The notes beneath the pieces were generated by a model. The model worked only from the letters and a program-made list of their open reading frames with translations, ran no database searches and was not told the DNA's origin. The position numbers and the translations under genes were made by a program. Source: UBA12088 sp041920275 (GTDB lineage: Bacteria; Patescibacteriota; Minisyncoccia; Phycocordibacterales; UBA12088). From it: DNA of 28,870 bases. Below are positions 1-6,264 of this stretch, in pieces (the first letter of the stretch is position 1; the number at the start of each line of letters is the position of its first letter). The stretch lies in assembly GCA_041920275.1 (NCBI GenBank), contig JAYRSE010000020.1:1-28870 (forward strand), written 5' to 3'.

Positions 1-79
1 CACTTCGCTCATCTCCACAGAACGCAACAACCGCCCTTGTGAGGCGGGTTGCGTTATCAGTGGAGATGGCGGGTATCGA
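1..79. repeat. Direct repeat copy 1: duplicated tmRNA 3' end plus hairpin
   Basis: These 79 bases recur exactly at 201-279, an offset of 200 bp. The copy holds the last 19 bases of the minus-strand tmRNA gene (acceptor and half of the T arm) and the hairpin that follows it. Identity stops abruptly at base 80, inside the T loop, so this copy is not a functional tmRNA end. The left border cannot be seen because the window starts inside the repeat; it may be longer or tandem. Confidence 0.95.
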
Positions 80-200
80 CGATACGTCACTAACCGTTTT
101 GCTTCGTGCCTCGCAAAACGCTAAGTGCGTTTCGTCTACGCTCGCCTGTCGCAAGGCGACATGGCTCCGCGCTTCGATACCCGCATGCGAAGTGTGCAGA
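80..200. other. Hairpin-rich spacer between the two tmRNA-end repeats
   Basis: No gene is visible. The spacer is packed with self-complementary pieces. CGTTTTGC at 95-102 pairs with GCAAAACG at 113-120. GTCGC/GCGAC flanks a 3-base loop near 148-160. GCGAAGTGT at 187-195 pairs with ACACTTCGC at 200-208 across a 4-base loop. Bases 174-184 (TCGATACCCGC) are an inverted copy of the tmRNA T-arm sequence at 69-79. The hairpins are read directly; any function is unknown. Confidence 0.6.
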
Positions 201-260
201 CACTTCGCTCATCTCCACAGAACGCAACAACCGCCCTTGTGAGGCGGGTTGCGTTATCAG
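201..260 (-). terminator. Hairpin downstream of tmRNA, probable terminator
   Basis: On the minus strand, just after the tmRNA 3' end, AACGCAAC plus a CGCC arm pairs with GGCGG and GTTGCGTT across a short loop (about 219-256). The palindrome is extended by flanking ATCTCCAC/GTGGAGAT, whose inner member is the tmRNA acceptor strand itself. There is no clear U tract, so a classical intrinsic terminator is not proven. A role in tmRNA 3' processing is an alternative. Confidence 0.5.
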
Positions 261-654
261 TGGAGATGGCGGGTATCGAACCCGCGTCCAACGAGAATTC
301 TTTGGATGATCTACAGGTATAGACCGTTTGAAAGGTTCGGAAGGGTAGGGCGAAACGGACAAAATCTATCCTTCCTAGCATGCTTGGTCTCGCGATGTTC
401 GGGGATGCTACCCGTTCAACGCATAGTCGAATGGTATTACGCCGGTAATCGGTATATCGACATCAACCAATACCGACGGCGATCGGCTAACTGTGCGTTA
501 GGCGAAAGCGAGGTTCAGATCTTTCATCTGGAAAGGTGAAAGCAGACCCCGTGCAGTTTTGTTTGCACGTATTGGTTTCCAAGTATTTACGACGTCCTGG
601 TCGTCGACCTGCACATCTCAAAGAACGATCCCGCCGTCAAAGCCGGTCATCCCC
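261..654 (-). tRNA. ssrA: tmRNA (transfer-messenger RNA)
   Basis: One-piece tmRNA of about 394 nt for ribosome rescue together with SmpB. The 5' end GGGGATG (654-648) pairs with the 3' end CATCTCC (268-262), with one G-U pair. The 5' part GACCGGCTTTGACGG is the conserved D-like region. The 3' part has the T arm GCGGGTTCGATACCCGC typical of tmRNA. CCA is not encoded. A resume codon GCA at 566-564 opens a 22-codon tag reading frame (ANKTARGLLS at its start, LNLAFA at its end) closed by TAA at 500-498. smpB lies upstream on the same strand, a common linkage. The feature is typed tRNA only because the list has no tmRNA class. The tag frame is my choice, based on GCA and a hydrophobic, alanine-ended C terminus. 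Confidence 0.95.
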
Positions 655-899
655 CTGGAAGATACGAGCGTGTGTGGTGGTACTGTAGTGCACCTGCTTC
701 GTTCGTATGCTCTAGGGAGCGGACCGGTTCTAAATTTCAAATACAAAATCTCAAGCTCCAAACAAGTATCAAATCATAATGTTCAAAATACCAAACGCGA
801 GTTGTTTGAAACTTTGAGTTTGAGATTGATTTGGAACTTATAATTTTTTAATTTGTGGTTATCGTCTACATCACTCTAGACGTAGAGATACACCATTCC

Positions 900-942
900 T
901 TACCATCTACAACAAGCATAGCATATGTGTGCTGTAGATGGT
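900..942. repeat. Short palindrome resembling an IS630 end (possible MITE remnant)
   Basis: ACCATCTACA at 902-911 pairs with TGTAGATGGT at 933-942. The left arm, TACCATCTACAACAAGC, closely resembles the left end of the IS630 element at 24726 (TACCATCCACAACAAAC). It follows a TA dinucleotide, the target of that family. No transposase lies between the arms. A miniature or decayed derivative of the element is an inference; chance similarity is possible. Confidence 0.35.
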
Positions 943-962
943 GGCCGTCCCGAGGGACGGCC
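943..962 (-). terminator. GC-rich hairpin after the small ORF downstream of smpB
   Basis: A perfect 8-bp stem GGCCGTCC / GGACGGCC with a CGAG loop sits 12 bases past the stop of the minus-strand ORF at 975-1358. It has no U tract, so it may be a weak terminator or a 3' stabilising hairpin. Confidence 0.45.
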
Positions 963-974
963 AGCACGTGACAG

Positions 975-1358
975 CTATCGGTCCGGCATCTCTGTGACAC
1001 TGGTGACGTACTCACTCCATGGTATTTGGCGCCAGCCATTCTTGCCAGTAAAGTGTTCGTACGCCAATCTACGACTATCTGCGCCCATTATTGCATCCAA
1101 GAACACGACCGAACCATCGTCGCGAACAATCAAATCGCAACGCACCAATGCAGATCGAGTCTTTCGACGTAAGCGTGGCATATTTTGTGCCCACCGCTCT
1201 CTAATTACGCGGACCATGCTGTAATCGACGTTCTCGCATTTACACCGACGTCGGTGTTCGCTGGGCGTCACAAGCGTCGAGTGACTGAAGGTTCCCACTG
1301 CACCTGACGCCGCCCATTTCTTCCAGAACCTTGGATCACGGACTTGACTTTGATTCAC
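975..1358 (-). CDS. Hypothetical protein between smpB and ssrA
   Basis: 127 codons, not recognised. It starts at GTG only 4 bases after the smpB stop, and AGGGGTG at the end of smpB could serve as its ribosome binding site, so translational coupling is likely. The protein is basic and soluble, with no signal peptide or membrane segment. It has a central Arg-rich stretch (WAQNMPRLRRKTRSALVRC), two cysteines in RCKCENVD, and a C-terminal part with alternating hydrophobic residues (LIVRDDGSVVFLDA) that looks like beta strands. A role in trans-translation is suggested only by its position between smpB and ssrA. Later ATG starts inside the frame would give a shorter product. Confidence 0.6.
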   Translation of the reverse strand: MNQSQVRDPRFWKKWAASGAVGTFSHSTLVTPSEHRRRCKCENVDYSMVRVIRERWAQNMPRLRRKTRSALVRCDLIVRDDGSVVFLDAIMGADSRRLAYEHFTGKNGWRQIPWSEYVTSVTEMPDR

Positions 1359-1362
1359 TTTT

Positions 1363-1815
1363 TCACCCCTTCTGTTGCTTCATCACACGCCCCATTTCAC
1401 GGTCCGACTCGCGCTTCTTTATATCCTCGCGCTTGTCGTACTGTTTTTTCCCGCGAACGGAGGCAATTTCGACTTTTATGAGTCTGTTCTTACTATAACA
1501 CGAAAGCGGGATAAGTGTCAAACCTTTGGTCGCCTCGATACCGATCAAGGCGTTGAGCTCTTTTTTCGTGAGGAGGAGGCGGCGGGGGTGCTCGGCTTCG
1601 TAGTCCTTGGGCATATTGCCGGGCTGATAGGGCTGGATGGACATGCCCACGATATACGCCTCGCCACCGCGCACGAGCACATGCGCACCGTCAAGCTTGC
1701 CACGGCTTGCGCGCAGACTTTTCACCTCATGCCCGAAAAGCTCGATCCCCGCGTCGAACGTCTCGAGGATCTCGTAGTTAAAGGTGGCTTTTTTATTTTT
1801 GAGTAGAGTGGGCAT
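1363..1815 (-). CDS. smpB: SsrA-binding protein SmpB
   Basis: Binds tmRNA and delivers it to stalled ribosomes. About 150 residues, the usual size. It shows the SmpB N-terminal block (NKKATFNYEILETFDAGIEL), then GHEVKSLRASRGKLDGAHV and LIPLSCYSKNRLIKVEIA. The basic C-terminal tail (GKKQYDKREDIKKRESDRE) enters the mRNA channel. I favour the ATG at 1815, which gives the family-typical start MPTLLKNKK. An in-frame ATG at 1836 would add seven residues and lies 4 bases from a TATACT -10 box, so either could be used. It heads a minus-strand run with the small ORF and ssrA. Confidence 0.95.
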   Translation of the reverse strand: MPTLLKNKKATFNYEILETFDAGIELFGHEVKSLRASRGKLDGAHVLVRGGEAYIVGMSIQPYQPGNMPKDYEAEHPRRLLLTKKELNALIGIEATKGLTLIPLSCYSKNRLIKVEIASVRGKKQYDKREDIKKRESDREMGRVMKQQKG

Positions 1816-1840
1816 ATTGAAATACGTGCACGACATACAA

Positions 1841-1846
1841 AGTATA
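1841..1846 (-). promoter_or_regulatory. -10 box of smpB
   Basis: TATACT on the minus strand, ending 4 bases before the ATG at 1836 and 25 bases before the ATG at 1815. No good -35 is visible. The mRNA would have a very short leader or none. Confidence 0.5.
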
Positions 1847-1852
1847 GCAGAA

Positions 1853-1883
1853 AAACAAAGGACACGCCCCGAGAGGTGTGTCC
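1853..1883 (-). terminator. Intrinsic terminator just upstream of smpB
   Basis: On the minus strand GGACACACC pairs with GGCGTGTCC across a short loop and is followed by TTTGTTTTT. It would insulate smpB from transcription entering from the 2087-2650 gene. Confidence 0.65.
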
Positions 1884-1982
1884 TGTCCGCTAGGGCGAAC
1901 CCAGTGGTGGATATGTGTATTGTGCACGAGACTCCATATTGTCAATCGCGGTTGTTGTGGAAAGGCGTGCAATAATGCTCGT

Positions 1983-2027
1983 ATGAAAGGTTTCGAGGAT
2001 CTCATAGTTGAACGCCACGTTTTTTTG
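1983..2027 (-). pseudogene. smpB N-terminal gene fragment
   Basis: In one minus-strand frame these bases read QKNVAFNYEILETF, matching residues of the intact SmpB 170 bp away (NKKATFNYEILETF). The DNA differs mainly at codon third positions, so it is a diverged homologue rather than a fresh duplication. No start codon or downstream SmpB sequence remains: the frame continues as unrelated HTSIIARLSTTTA. It is best read as a relic of a second or displaced smpB. Confidence 0.6.
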
Positions 2028-2055
2028 AAAAAGGGACAGCAGACGCTGTCCCTTT
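2022..2055 (-). terminator. Intrinsic terminator after the 2087-2650 gene
   Basis: On the minus strand a perfect 11-bp stem AAAGGGACAGC / GCTGTCCCTTT with a 4-base loop is followed by TTC and an A run. It lies 31 bases past the stop of the upstream minus-strand gene. Confidence 0.7.
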
Positions 2056-2086
2056 CCGGCACCAAGTTGTGGCGCCGAGTCGGTAC

Positions 2087-2650
2087 CTAGCGGTGGTACC
2101 CGGTCTCCTTCGCCGCCTTGGCAATGGCACTTAACTTCGCCTCTTGCTGGTTGACCGTGGAGCTACCCACGTAAGTGCCGAACCCCGGGCAGTAGAGCTC
2201 GTACTTGAGCTTCTGAGCATTGCCGAGGTTCTTCGACCAGCGAATACTATCCTTGTAACGTTGCTGGAAGAATCGGGGGAACTCGGTGAGGTCGTCACTG
2301 TCAGCGGTAGCGGCCATGGGCGTCTTTGGTTGCTCCCCAGGCAAGAGTCCAAGGGTGACCAAGTGACGCTTGAGCTCGACGCAGTCACGCTGAGCTGGCG
2401 ACTGGCCAAAGAACTTCACATCCGAAATTGACGCGAATGTTGGCTTTCCGCCGGCGGGGTACTTTGCGGTCAAGGTCGACCGCTCGTCACCCTCCCGCTT
2501 GCCCATGTCCATCCAGGACTTACCGGAGTTCTCGCTGGAAAAGTACTGGGCTTTGTTGCCCGTTTCAACGATAACGAAGGTGGAGTTGGTGCTCGCACCG
2601 AGCGCGTACCAACTTCCGCCAGAAAGCATTTTTTCTCTAATTGTGATCAT
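2087..2650 (-). CDS. Hypothetical protein
   Basis: 187 residues, family not recognised. I start it at MITIREKM because GGCAGGAG lies 7 bases upstream, a clear Shine-Dalgarno sequence; the frame is open 12 codons further. There is no signal peptide or membrane helix. The N-terminal third is rich in Ser, Gly and aromatic residues and probably beta structure (GGSWYALGASTNSTFVIVETG). A middle segment ends in CVELKRHLVTLGLLPGEQP. An alanine-rich, acidic linker (MAATADSDDLTEF) leads to a C-terminal basic part (FFQQRYKDSIRWSKNLGNAQ). It is monocistronic, with its own strong promoter and terminator, so it is probably well expressed. Confidence 0.75.
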   Translation of the reverse strand: MITIREKMLSGGSWYALGASTNSTFVIVETGNKAQYFSSENSGKSWMDMGKREGDERSTLTAKYPAGGKPTFASISDVKFFGQSPAQRDCVELKRHLVTLGLLPGEQPKTPMAATADSDDLTEFPRFFQQRYKDSIRWSKNLGNAQKLKYELYCPGFGTYVGSSTVNQQEAKLSAIAKAAKETGYHR

Positions 2651-2710
2651 TGTGGTCTCCTGCCTTGGGAGGCATGACGTGGTCAATGGGAGGGAACCTG
2701 TACTTACTTA

Positions 2711-2739
2711 ATCATAGCATATTACAGAGATAATGTCAA
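2711..2739 (-). promoter_or_regulatory. Sigma70-type promoter of the 2087-2650 gene
   Basis: TTGACA, 17-base spacer, TATGAT on the minus strand, one of the closest matches to consensus in the window. It leaves a leader of about 50-55 bases before the ATG at 2650. Confidence 0.85.
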
Positions 2740-2743
2740 CCAT

Positions 2744-2773
2744 TTGCCCCGACCTCGTATTGCTTGGTACAAT
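2744..2773 (+). promoter_or_regulatory. Candidate promoter of the aldolase operon
   Basis: TTGCCC, 18-base spacer, TACAAT. It is back to back with the divergent promoter at 2711-2739. It would give a leader of about 170 bases. Confidence 0.45.
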
Positions 2774-2811
2774 ATCTGCAACAGCTTTGCTGTGAGAGGT
2801 TGACGATACCC

Positions 2812-2842
2812 TGGATTGCCGCGCTTCGCTCGCAAAGACGGG
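2812..2842. repeat. REP-like dispersed palindromic sequence
   Basis: TGGATTGCCGCGCTTCGCTC followed by GCAAAGACGGG resembles the widespread intergenic repeat with consensus ATTGCGAGCGAAGCGCGGCAAT. Read on the minus strand it gives the peptide FASEARQS, familiar from spurious translations of such repeats. It lies in the aldolase leader. Only one copy is visible here. Confidence 0.5.
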
Positions 2843-2951
2843 TGGCGTGAGTTTGTTTTCTACTTTCTTCATTCTACTCCACCTCGTTTCGCGCTTTCGT
2901 ATCTTGATTTTTTCTAGACACCAACCACTATTCACTAGTCACTTACACCGT

Positions 2952-3950
2952 ATGACAATCCAACAAATAGCCCAATCCCTCGTCGCTCCCGGTAAAGGCA
3001 TCCTCGCTGCGGATGAAAGCCCTGCGACCATGCAAAAGCGTTTTGCGCCGATCGGTCTCGAGCCGAATCCGGAAAACAATCGTCGGTATCGCGAACTTCT
3101 TTTTACCGCCCCCGATATTGAACGATATTTGAGCGGGGTTATTCTCTACGATGAAACCATACGACAAAGCGCGGACGACGGAACGCCGTTTGCGACCCTA
3201 CTTGCACAACGCGGTATCATTCCGGGTATTAAGGTCGACCAGGGTCTCGAGCCGCTTGCAGGATGCGAAGGCGAGGAGATAAGCAAGGGCTTTGATGGGC
3301 TCCATGAGAGGATGCACGAATACTACGATATGGGTGCCCGCTTCACCAAATGGCGCTCGGTGATCCATATCACTGACGAACTACCCACTCAAGCCGCGCT
3401 CGACGCAAATGCGGAGGTGCTCGCGAAGTATGCCAAGTTGGTCCAGATGCACGAGATGGTACCTATGGTCGAGCCGGAAGTGCTCTTCGATGGTACCCAC
3501 ACGCTCGAACGTTCAGGCGAGGTGTTGCGTGCAACCTTACGCGCACTTTTCCTTGCCTGTGAAGCGCAAAAGGTTGATCTTCCCGCACTTATCCTCAAGA
3601 CAAGCATGGCGCTTCCGGGTAAAGAGAGTGGTGTGGAGCTCGATGCGACGGCGGTCGCACGCGAAACGCTCGCCGCACTCAATGACACCGTGCCACATGC
3701 GGTAGCGGGTATCGTCTTCCTCTCCGGAGGTCAAACGCCAAAGCAAGCGACCGAGAACCTGAACGAGATAGGTAAGTGTGGAGCGCAGCCCTGGCCGATC
3801 ACATTCTCATACTCCCGTGCGATCGAAGAGCCGGTCATTGCGGCGTGGTTGGGTGACGTCTTGCGTGTCGCCCTTGCGCAGGATACGTTGCTCGAGCAAT
3901 TACAAGCGAACAGTGCCGCGCGCGACGGCAGATTCGTGCCGACCGTATGA
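2952..3950 (+). CDS. Class I fructose-bisphosphate aldolase
   Basis: Cleaves fructose 1,6-bisphosphate to dihydroxyacetone phosphate and glyceraldehyde 3-phosphate in glycolysis, and the reverse. 332 residues, the normal length for the eukaryote-like class I family. Hallmarks are GKGILAADES with Asp21, GIKVDQG with Lys94, FTKWR with Lys133, VEPEV with Glu174, and the Schiff-base lysine Lys216 in LILKTSMALPG. The FLSGGQ phosphate-binding loop is near residue 256. The start at 2952 gives MTIQQIAQSL, the family N terminus; 35 further codons upstream are open but do not look coding. There is no Shine-Dalgarno sequence. Its stop overlaps the next start in ATGA, so the two genes are coupled. Confidence 0.95.
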   Translation: MTIQQIAQSLVAPGKGILAADESPATMQKRFAPIGLEPNPENNRRYRELLFTAPDIERYLSGVILYDETIRQSADDGTPFATLLAQRGIIPGIKVDQGLEPLAGCEGEEISKGFDGLHERMHEYYDMGARFTKWRSVIHITDELPTQAALDANAEVLAKYAKLVQMHEMVPMVEPEVLFDGTHTLERSGEVLRATLRALFLACEAQKVDLPALILKTSMALPGKESGVELDATAVARETLAALNDTVPHAVAGIVFLSGGQTPKQATENLNEIGKCGAQPWPITFSYSRAIEEPVIAAWLGDVLRVALAQDTLLEQLQANSAARDGRFVPTV

Positions 3951-5224
3951 CTACCGAAGGATATTGCACTCTGAAACGCTCGCGTTTTGGTGTTGTGCGC
4001 GGAAGGAACATCTCGTTCGCTCTTCTCGCATGCGCACTGAGCGTCGTCACGCTGGCATGTCTTACACCGCTTGATCCGCTTCATGCCGCCACATTGCGCG
4101 CAGGGTCCGAGTACTCACTGGAGTCAAGTACAAAGATCGATGGTGACCTGTATGTTGCGGGTAAACGTATCGATATTGCAGGTGCGGTGTCCGGTGATGC
4201 GGTAGTGCTTGGAACCGATGTTTCCGTCACCGGCGACATCGATGCGGACCTTATGGTCGCGGGCGGCACGGTGGAGTTGGCCGGTTCCGTCGCGGGCGAT
4301 GTTCGAGTCGTGGGCGGCATGGTGACCGTTCGTGGTGTGGTGGAAGAGGACCTGGTCGTTTCCGCGGGATCCGTTCATGTCGAGGAAGGGGCCCAAGTCT
4401 TGGGAAGTATGTTCGTGTACGCCGACCGACTCGTCTTTGACGGTGTGGTGCGCGGTTCTATGGAGGTACGGGCGCGCTCGTTCGAGATGAAGGGAGGAGC
4501 GGAACATGATGTGCTCGCAAAGGTCAGTGATTCGATCAGTGTGGTCGACGATGCGCGAATCGTCGGACAGTTCACGTATCACGCTCCCCGTGAAGTGTTC
4601 CTTTCTCAAACGGCAACGATCACCGGTCCGATACATCCGAATGTTTTCGACCGTTCGATCTCGGTCACCGATTCTCGGGTTTACGTCGGCATTGTGCAGG
4701 TGCTCATGTTCGTACTTTCCGCACTTGCTCTCGTTCGGTTGTTTCCGATGCTTCCCGAACATCTTGCCGTGTACACGGTGAGGTACGGGAGCGGCAAACG
4801 CATCCTCATCGGATTCGTGTTCTTGTTCGCTCTGCCGGTCATTGCGATCCTTGGTATCATCACCATTATGCTTGCCCCGCTCGGACTTCTGCTTTTGCTG
4901 GTATACGTGAGCATGGCGCTTGTTTCGGTGGCACTTGCACCCGTCGCGGTGGCATCCATGCTGCGGGTCTGGCTGAAGAGAGGTGATGCCGGATCCGCAC
5001 CCTTGATCTTCCTGGGAGCGATCGTGTTCGTGTTGCTGTCCTTCGTGCCACTTATCGGTCCATTGGTACGCTTCATGCTCGTCTTATTCGTGTTCGGTTC
5101 ATTGCTCATGATCATGTTCGATTTGTGGCGCAGGTTACGATCTCGCACCGATGATCCGGCGCGTGCGACAGCAAATATGCAACACGACATGATCGACACC
5201 ATCCAAGATGCCCAAAAAGAGTAA
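3947..5224 (+). CDS. Bactofilin-like beta-solenoid protein with membrane helices
   Basis: 425 residues. A hydrophobic segment at about 22-48 (signal peptide or anchor, ending HAA) is followed by about 170 residues of short repeats (GDLYVAGKRIDIAG, GDIDADLMVAGGTVELAG, GDVRVVGGMVTVRG) typical of polymer-forming bactofilin-type solenoids. A linker and four or five hydrophobic helices (about 247-395) come next, then a short acidic tail. It is probably an envelope protein with the solenoid outside and the C-terminal part in the membrane. Proteins of this layout are usually annotated as polymer-forming cytoskeletal protein; substrate and role are unknown. It overlaps the aldolase gene by 4 bases and endonuclease III by 17 bases, giving a compact operon. 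Confidence 0.8.
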   Translation: MTTEGYCTLKRSRFGVVRGRNISFALLACALSVVTLACLTPLDPLHAATLRAGSEYSLESSTKIDGDLYVAGKRIDIAGAVSGDAVVLGTDVSVTGDIDADLMVAGGTVELAGSVAGDVRVVGGMVTVRGVVEEDLVVSAGSVHVEEGAQVLGSMFVYADRLVFDGVVRGSMEVRARSFEMKGGAEHDVLAKVSDSISVVDDARIVGQFTYHAPREVFLSQTATITGPIHPNVFDRSISVTDSRVYVGIVQVLMFVLSALALVRLFPMLPEHLAVYTVRYGSGKRILIGFVFLFALPVIAILGIITIMLAPLGLLLLLVYVSMALVSVALAPVAVASMLRVWLKRGDAGSAPLIFLGAIVFVLLSFVPLIGPLVRFMLVLFVFGSLLMIMFDLWRRLRSRTDDPARATANMQHDMIDTIQDAQKE

Positions 5225-5933
5225 TAAACCTGCCGTGGTCGATTGTGACAAGGGCGTACGCGAAACGATGTGCGGTGGTGACGTACTGCGGGAGCGACAC
5301 GCACGGATCTGTGAGCTTGATGGCGTGCTGAAACGTTTGTTCCCGGATGCGAAGATCGCCCTGCGATACGGGAACGAATGGGAGCTTTTGGTCGCGGTGA
5401 TACTTTCCGCGCAGTGTACCGACAAAAAAGTGAACGAGGTCACACAAACCCTTTTTAAGAAGTACCCCACTCTGGACGATTACGTGCGTGCGGATCCTCG
5501 GGAGTTCGAACAGGATATCCACGCGACCGGCTTTTTCCGCAGCAAAGCGAAGCACATACTCGAGGCGGCACGTATGGTTCGTGCGGTGTATGACAGTAAG
5601 GTACCGAGGACGATGGAAACAATGCTCACCTTGCCGGGGGTCGCTCGCAAGACCGCGAACGTGGTGTTGGGTAATGCCTTCGGGATAGTGGAAGGGATAG
5701 CGGTCGACACGCATGTTCGGCGTTTTGTCATTCGATTCGACCTCTCCGACTTTCGTGATCCAAACCGGATCGAGCGGGACCTTATGGCGATACTGCCGAA
5801 GGAGGATTGGCTCGGTTTTACATACCGGGTCATCGAATACGGACGGACGATCGCGCCCGCACGAGTCTACGACACCACGCATGATCCGCTCGTTGCTTGC
5901 TATCCGCCAGCCGGAACAATTTTTCGGGTGTGA
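5208..5933 (+). CDS. nth: Endonuclease III (DNA glycosylase/AP lyase) lacking the Fe-S cysteines
   Basis: Removes oxidised pyrimidines and nicks abasic sites in base-excision repair. 241 residues. It has the HhH-GPD core: LLVAVILSAQCTDKKVN at 60-75, the helix-hairpin-helix LPGVARKTANVVLGNAFG at 142-159 with catalytic Lys148, and AVDTHVRR with catalytic Asp167. Instead of the usual C-x6-C-x2-C-x5-C loop, the C terminus reads TIAPARVYDTTHDPLVACYP: the first three positions are Ile, Asp and His and only the last Cys (231) remains, with spacing preserved. No frameshift explains this. The start at 5208 overlaps the previous gene; Met21 is an alternative. Confidence 0.92.
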   Translation: MPKKSNKPAVVDCDKGVRETMCGGDVLRERHARICELDGVLKRLFPDAKIALRYGNEWELLVAVILSAQCTDKKVNEVTQTLFKKYPTLDDYVRADPREFEQDIHATGFFRSKAKHILEAARMVRAVYDSKVPRTMETMLTLPGVARKTANVVLGNAFGIVEGIAVDTHVRRFVIRFDLSDFRDPNRIERDLMAILPKEDWLGFTYRVIEYGRTIAPARVYDTTHDPLVACYPPAGTIFRV

Positions 5934-5984
5934 CCCAGGGGAAGGTCGTACGCTTGTTTTGGCGTATACACACAATCCACACTC

Positions 5985-6014
5985 TTGTATGCGGTGGTTT
6001 CGTGTCACTATACT
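5985..6014 (+). promoter_or_regulatory. Candidate promoter of the small lysine-rich ORF
   Basis: TTGTAT, 18-base spacer, TATACT, about 90 bases upstream of the small ORF and its terminator. The independent promoter and terminator support a separate short transcript. Confidence 0.45.
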
Positions 6015-6103
6015 TAGGGAAGCTTCAGGGTGACCGCGGGTGTTGTCGAGCACTCGCGCCCCGTTAAAAGGAAGTCGCACGGGTCGGCGCTTGTTCATCA
6101 GGC

Positions 6104-6187
6104 ATGTACCCAACGCATATGGCAAAAGGAAACGCCTCTGAAAAGAAGGAAGTGAAGAAGCCGAAGAAAGACAAGAAGAAGAAATAG
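6104..6187 (+). CDS. Very small lysine-rich protein
   Basis: 27 codons from the ATG at 6104, or 22 from the ATG at 6119 (MAKGNASEKKEV at its start, then KKPKKDKKKK). More than half of the shorter form is Lys or Glu. The stop is followed after 3 bases by a strong terminator and a promoter-like sequence lies upstream, so a discrete transcript is likely. Such tails are expected to bind nucleic acid or ribosomes, but no family is recognised. It might instead be a small RNA with a fortuitous ORF. Confidence 0.55.
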   Translation: MYPTHMAKGNASEKKEVKKPKKDKKKK

Positions 6188-6190
6188 GCG

Positions 6191-6220
6191 AACGCGGGAG
6201 GCGACACCTCCCGCGTTTTG
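6191..6220 (+). terminator. Strong intrinsic terminator
   Basis: An 11-bp stem AACGCGGGAGG / CCTCCCGCGTT with a 5-base loop ends in GTTTTG, directly after the small lysine-rich ORF and before the mutY promoter. Confidence 0.85.
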
Positions 6221-6221
6221 G

Positions 6222-6227
6222 TATACT
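6222..6227 (+). promoter_or_regulatory. -10 box of the mutY-type gene
   Basis: TATACT sits just after the terminator. Transcription would begin near 6234, leaving about 30 bases before the ATG at 6265 and arguing against the alternative GTG at 6238. No clear -35 is seen. Confidence 0.4.
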
Positions 6228-6264
6228 TGAATGGACCGTGCGACTATTTCGTGCGGGCGGCAGT

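Larger units (their letters stand above)
655..974. other. Intergenic spacer upstream of tmRNA, AT-rich and repeat-like
   Basis: No convincing gene is seen. Bases 729-858 are strongly AT-rich and built from variants of TTTCAAA / CCAAAC / TTTGAAA, forming a long imperfect inverted repeat around about 785-800. Bases 901-942 form a short palindrome resembling an IS630 terminal repeat. The tmRNA promoter must lie here on the minus strand, but I could not pick a good -35/-10 pair. Confidence 0.5.

Noticed and set aside
1793..2065. 90-codon minus-strand frame upstream of smpB
   Set aside because: It crosses two terminators and the smpB relic in the wrong frame. No coding signature.
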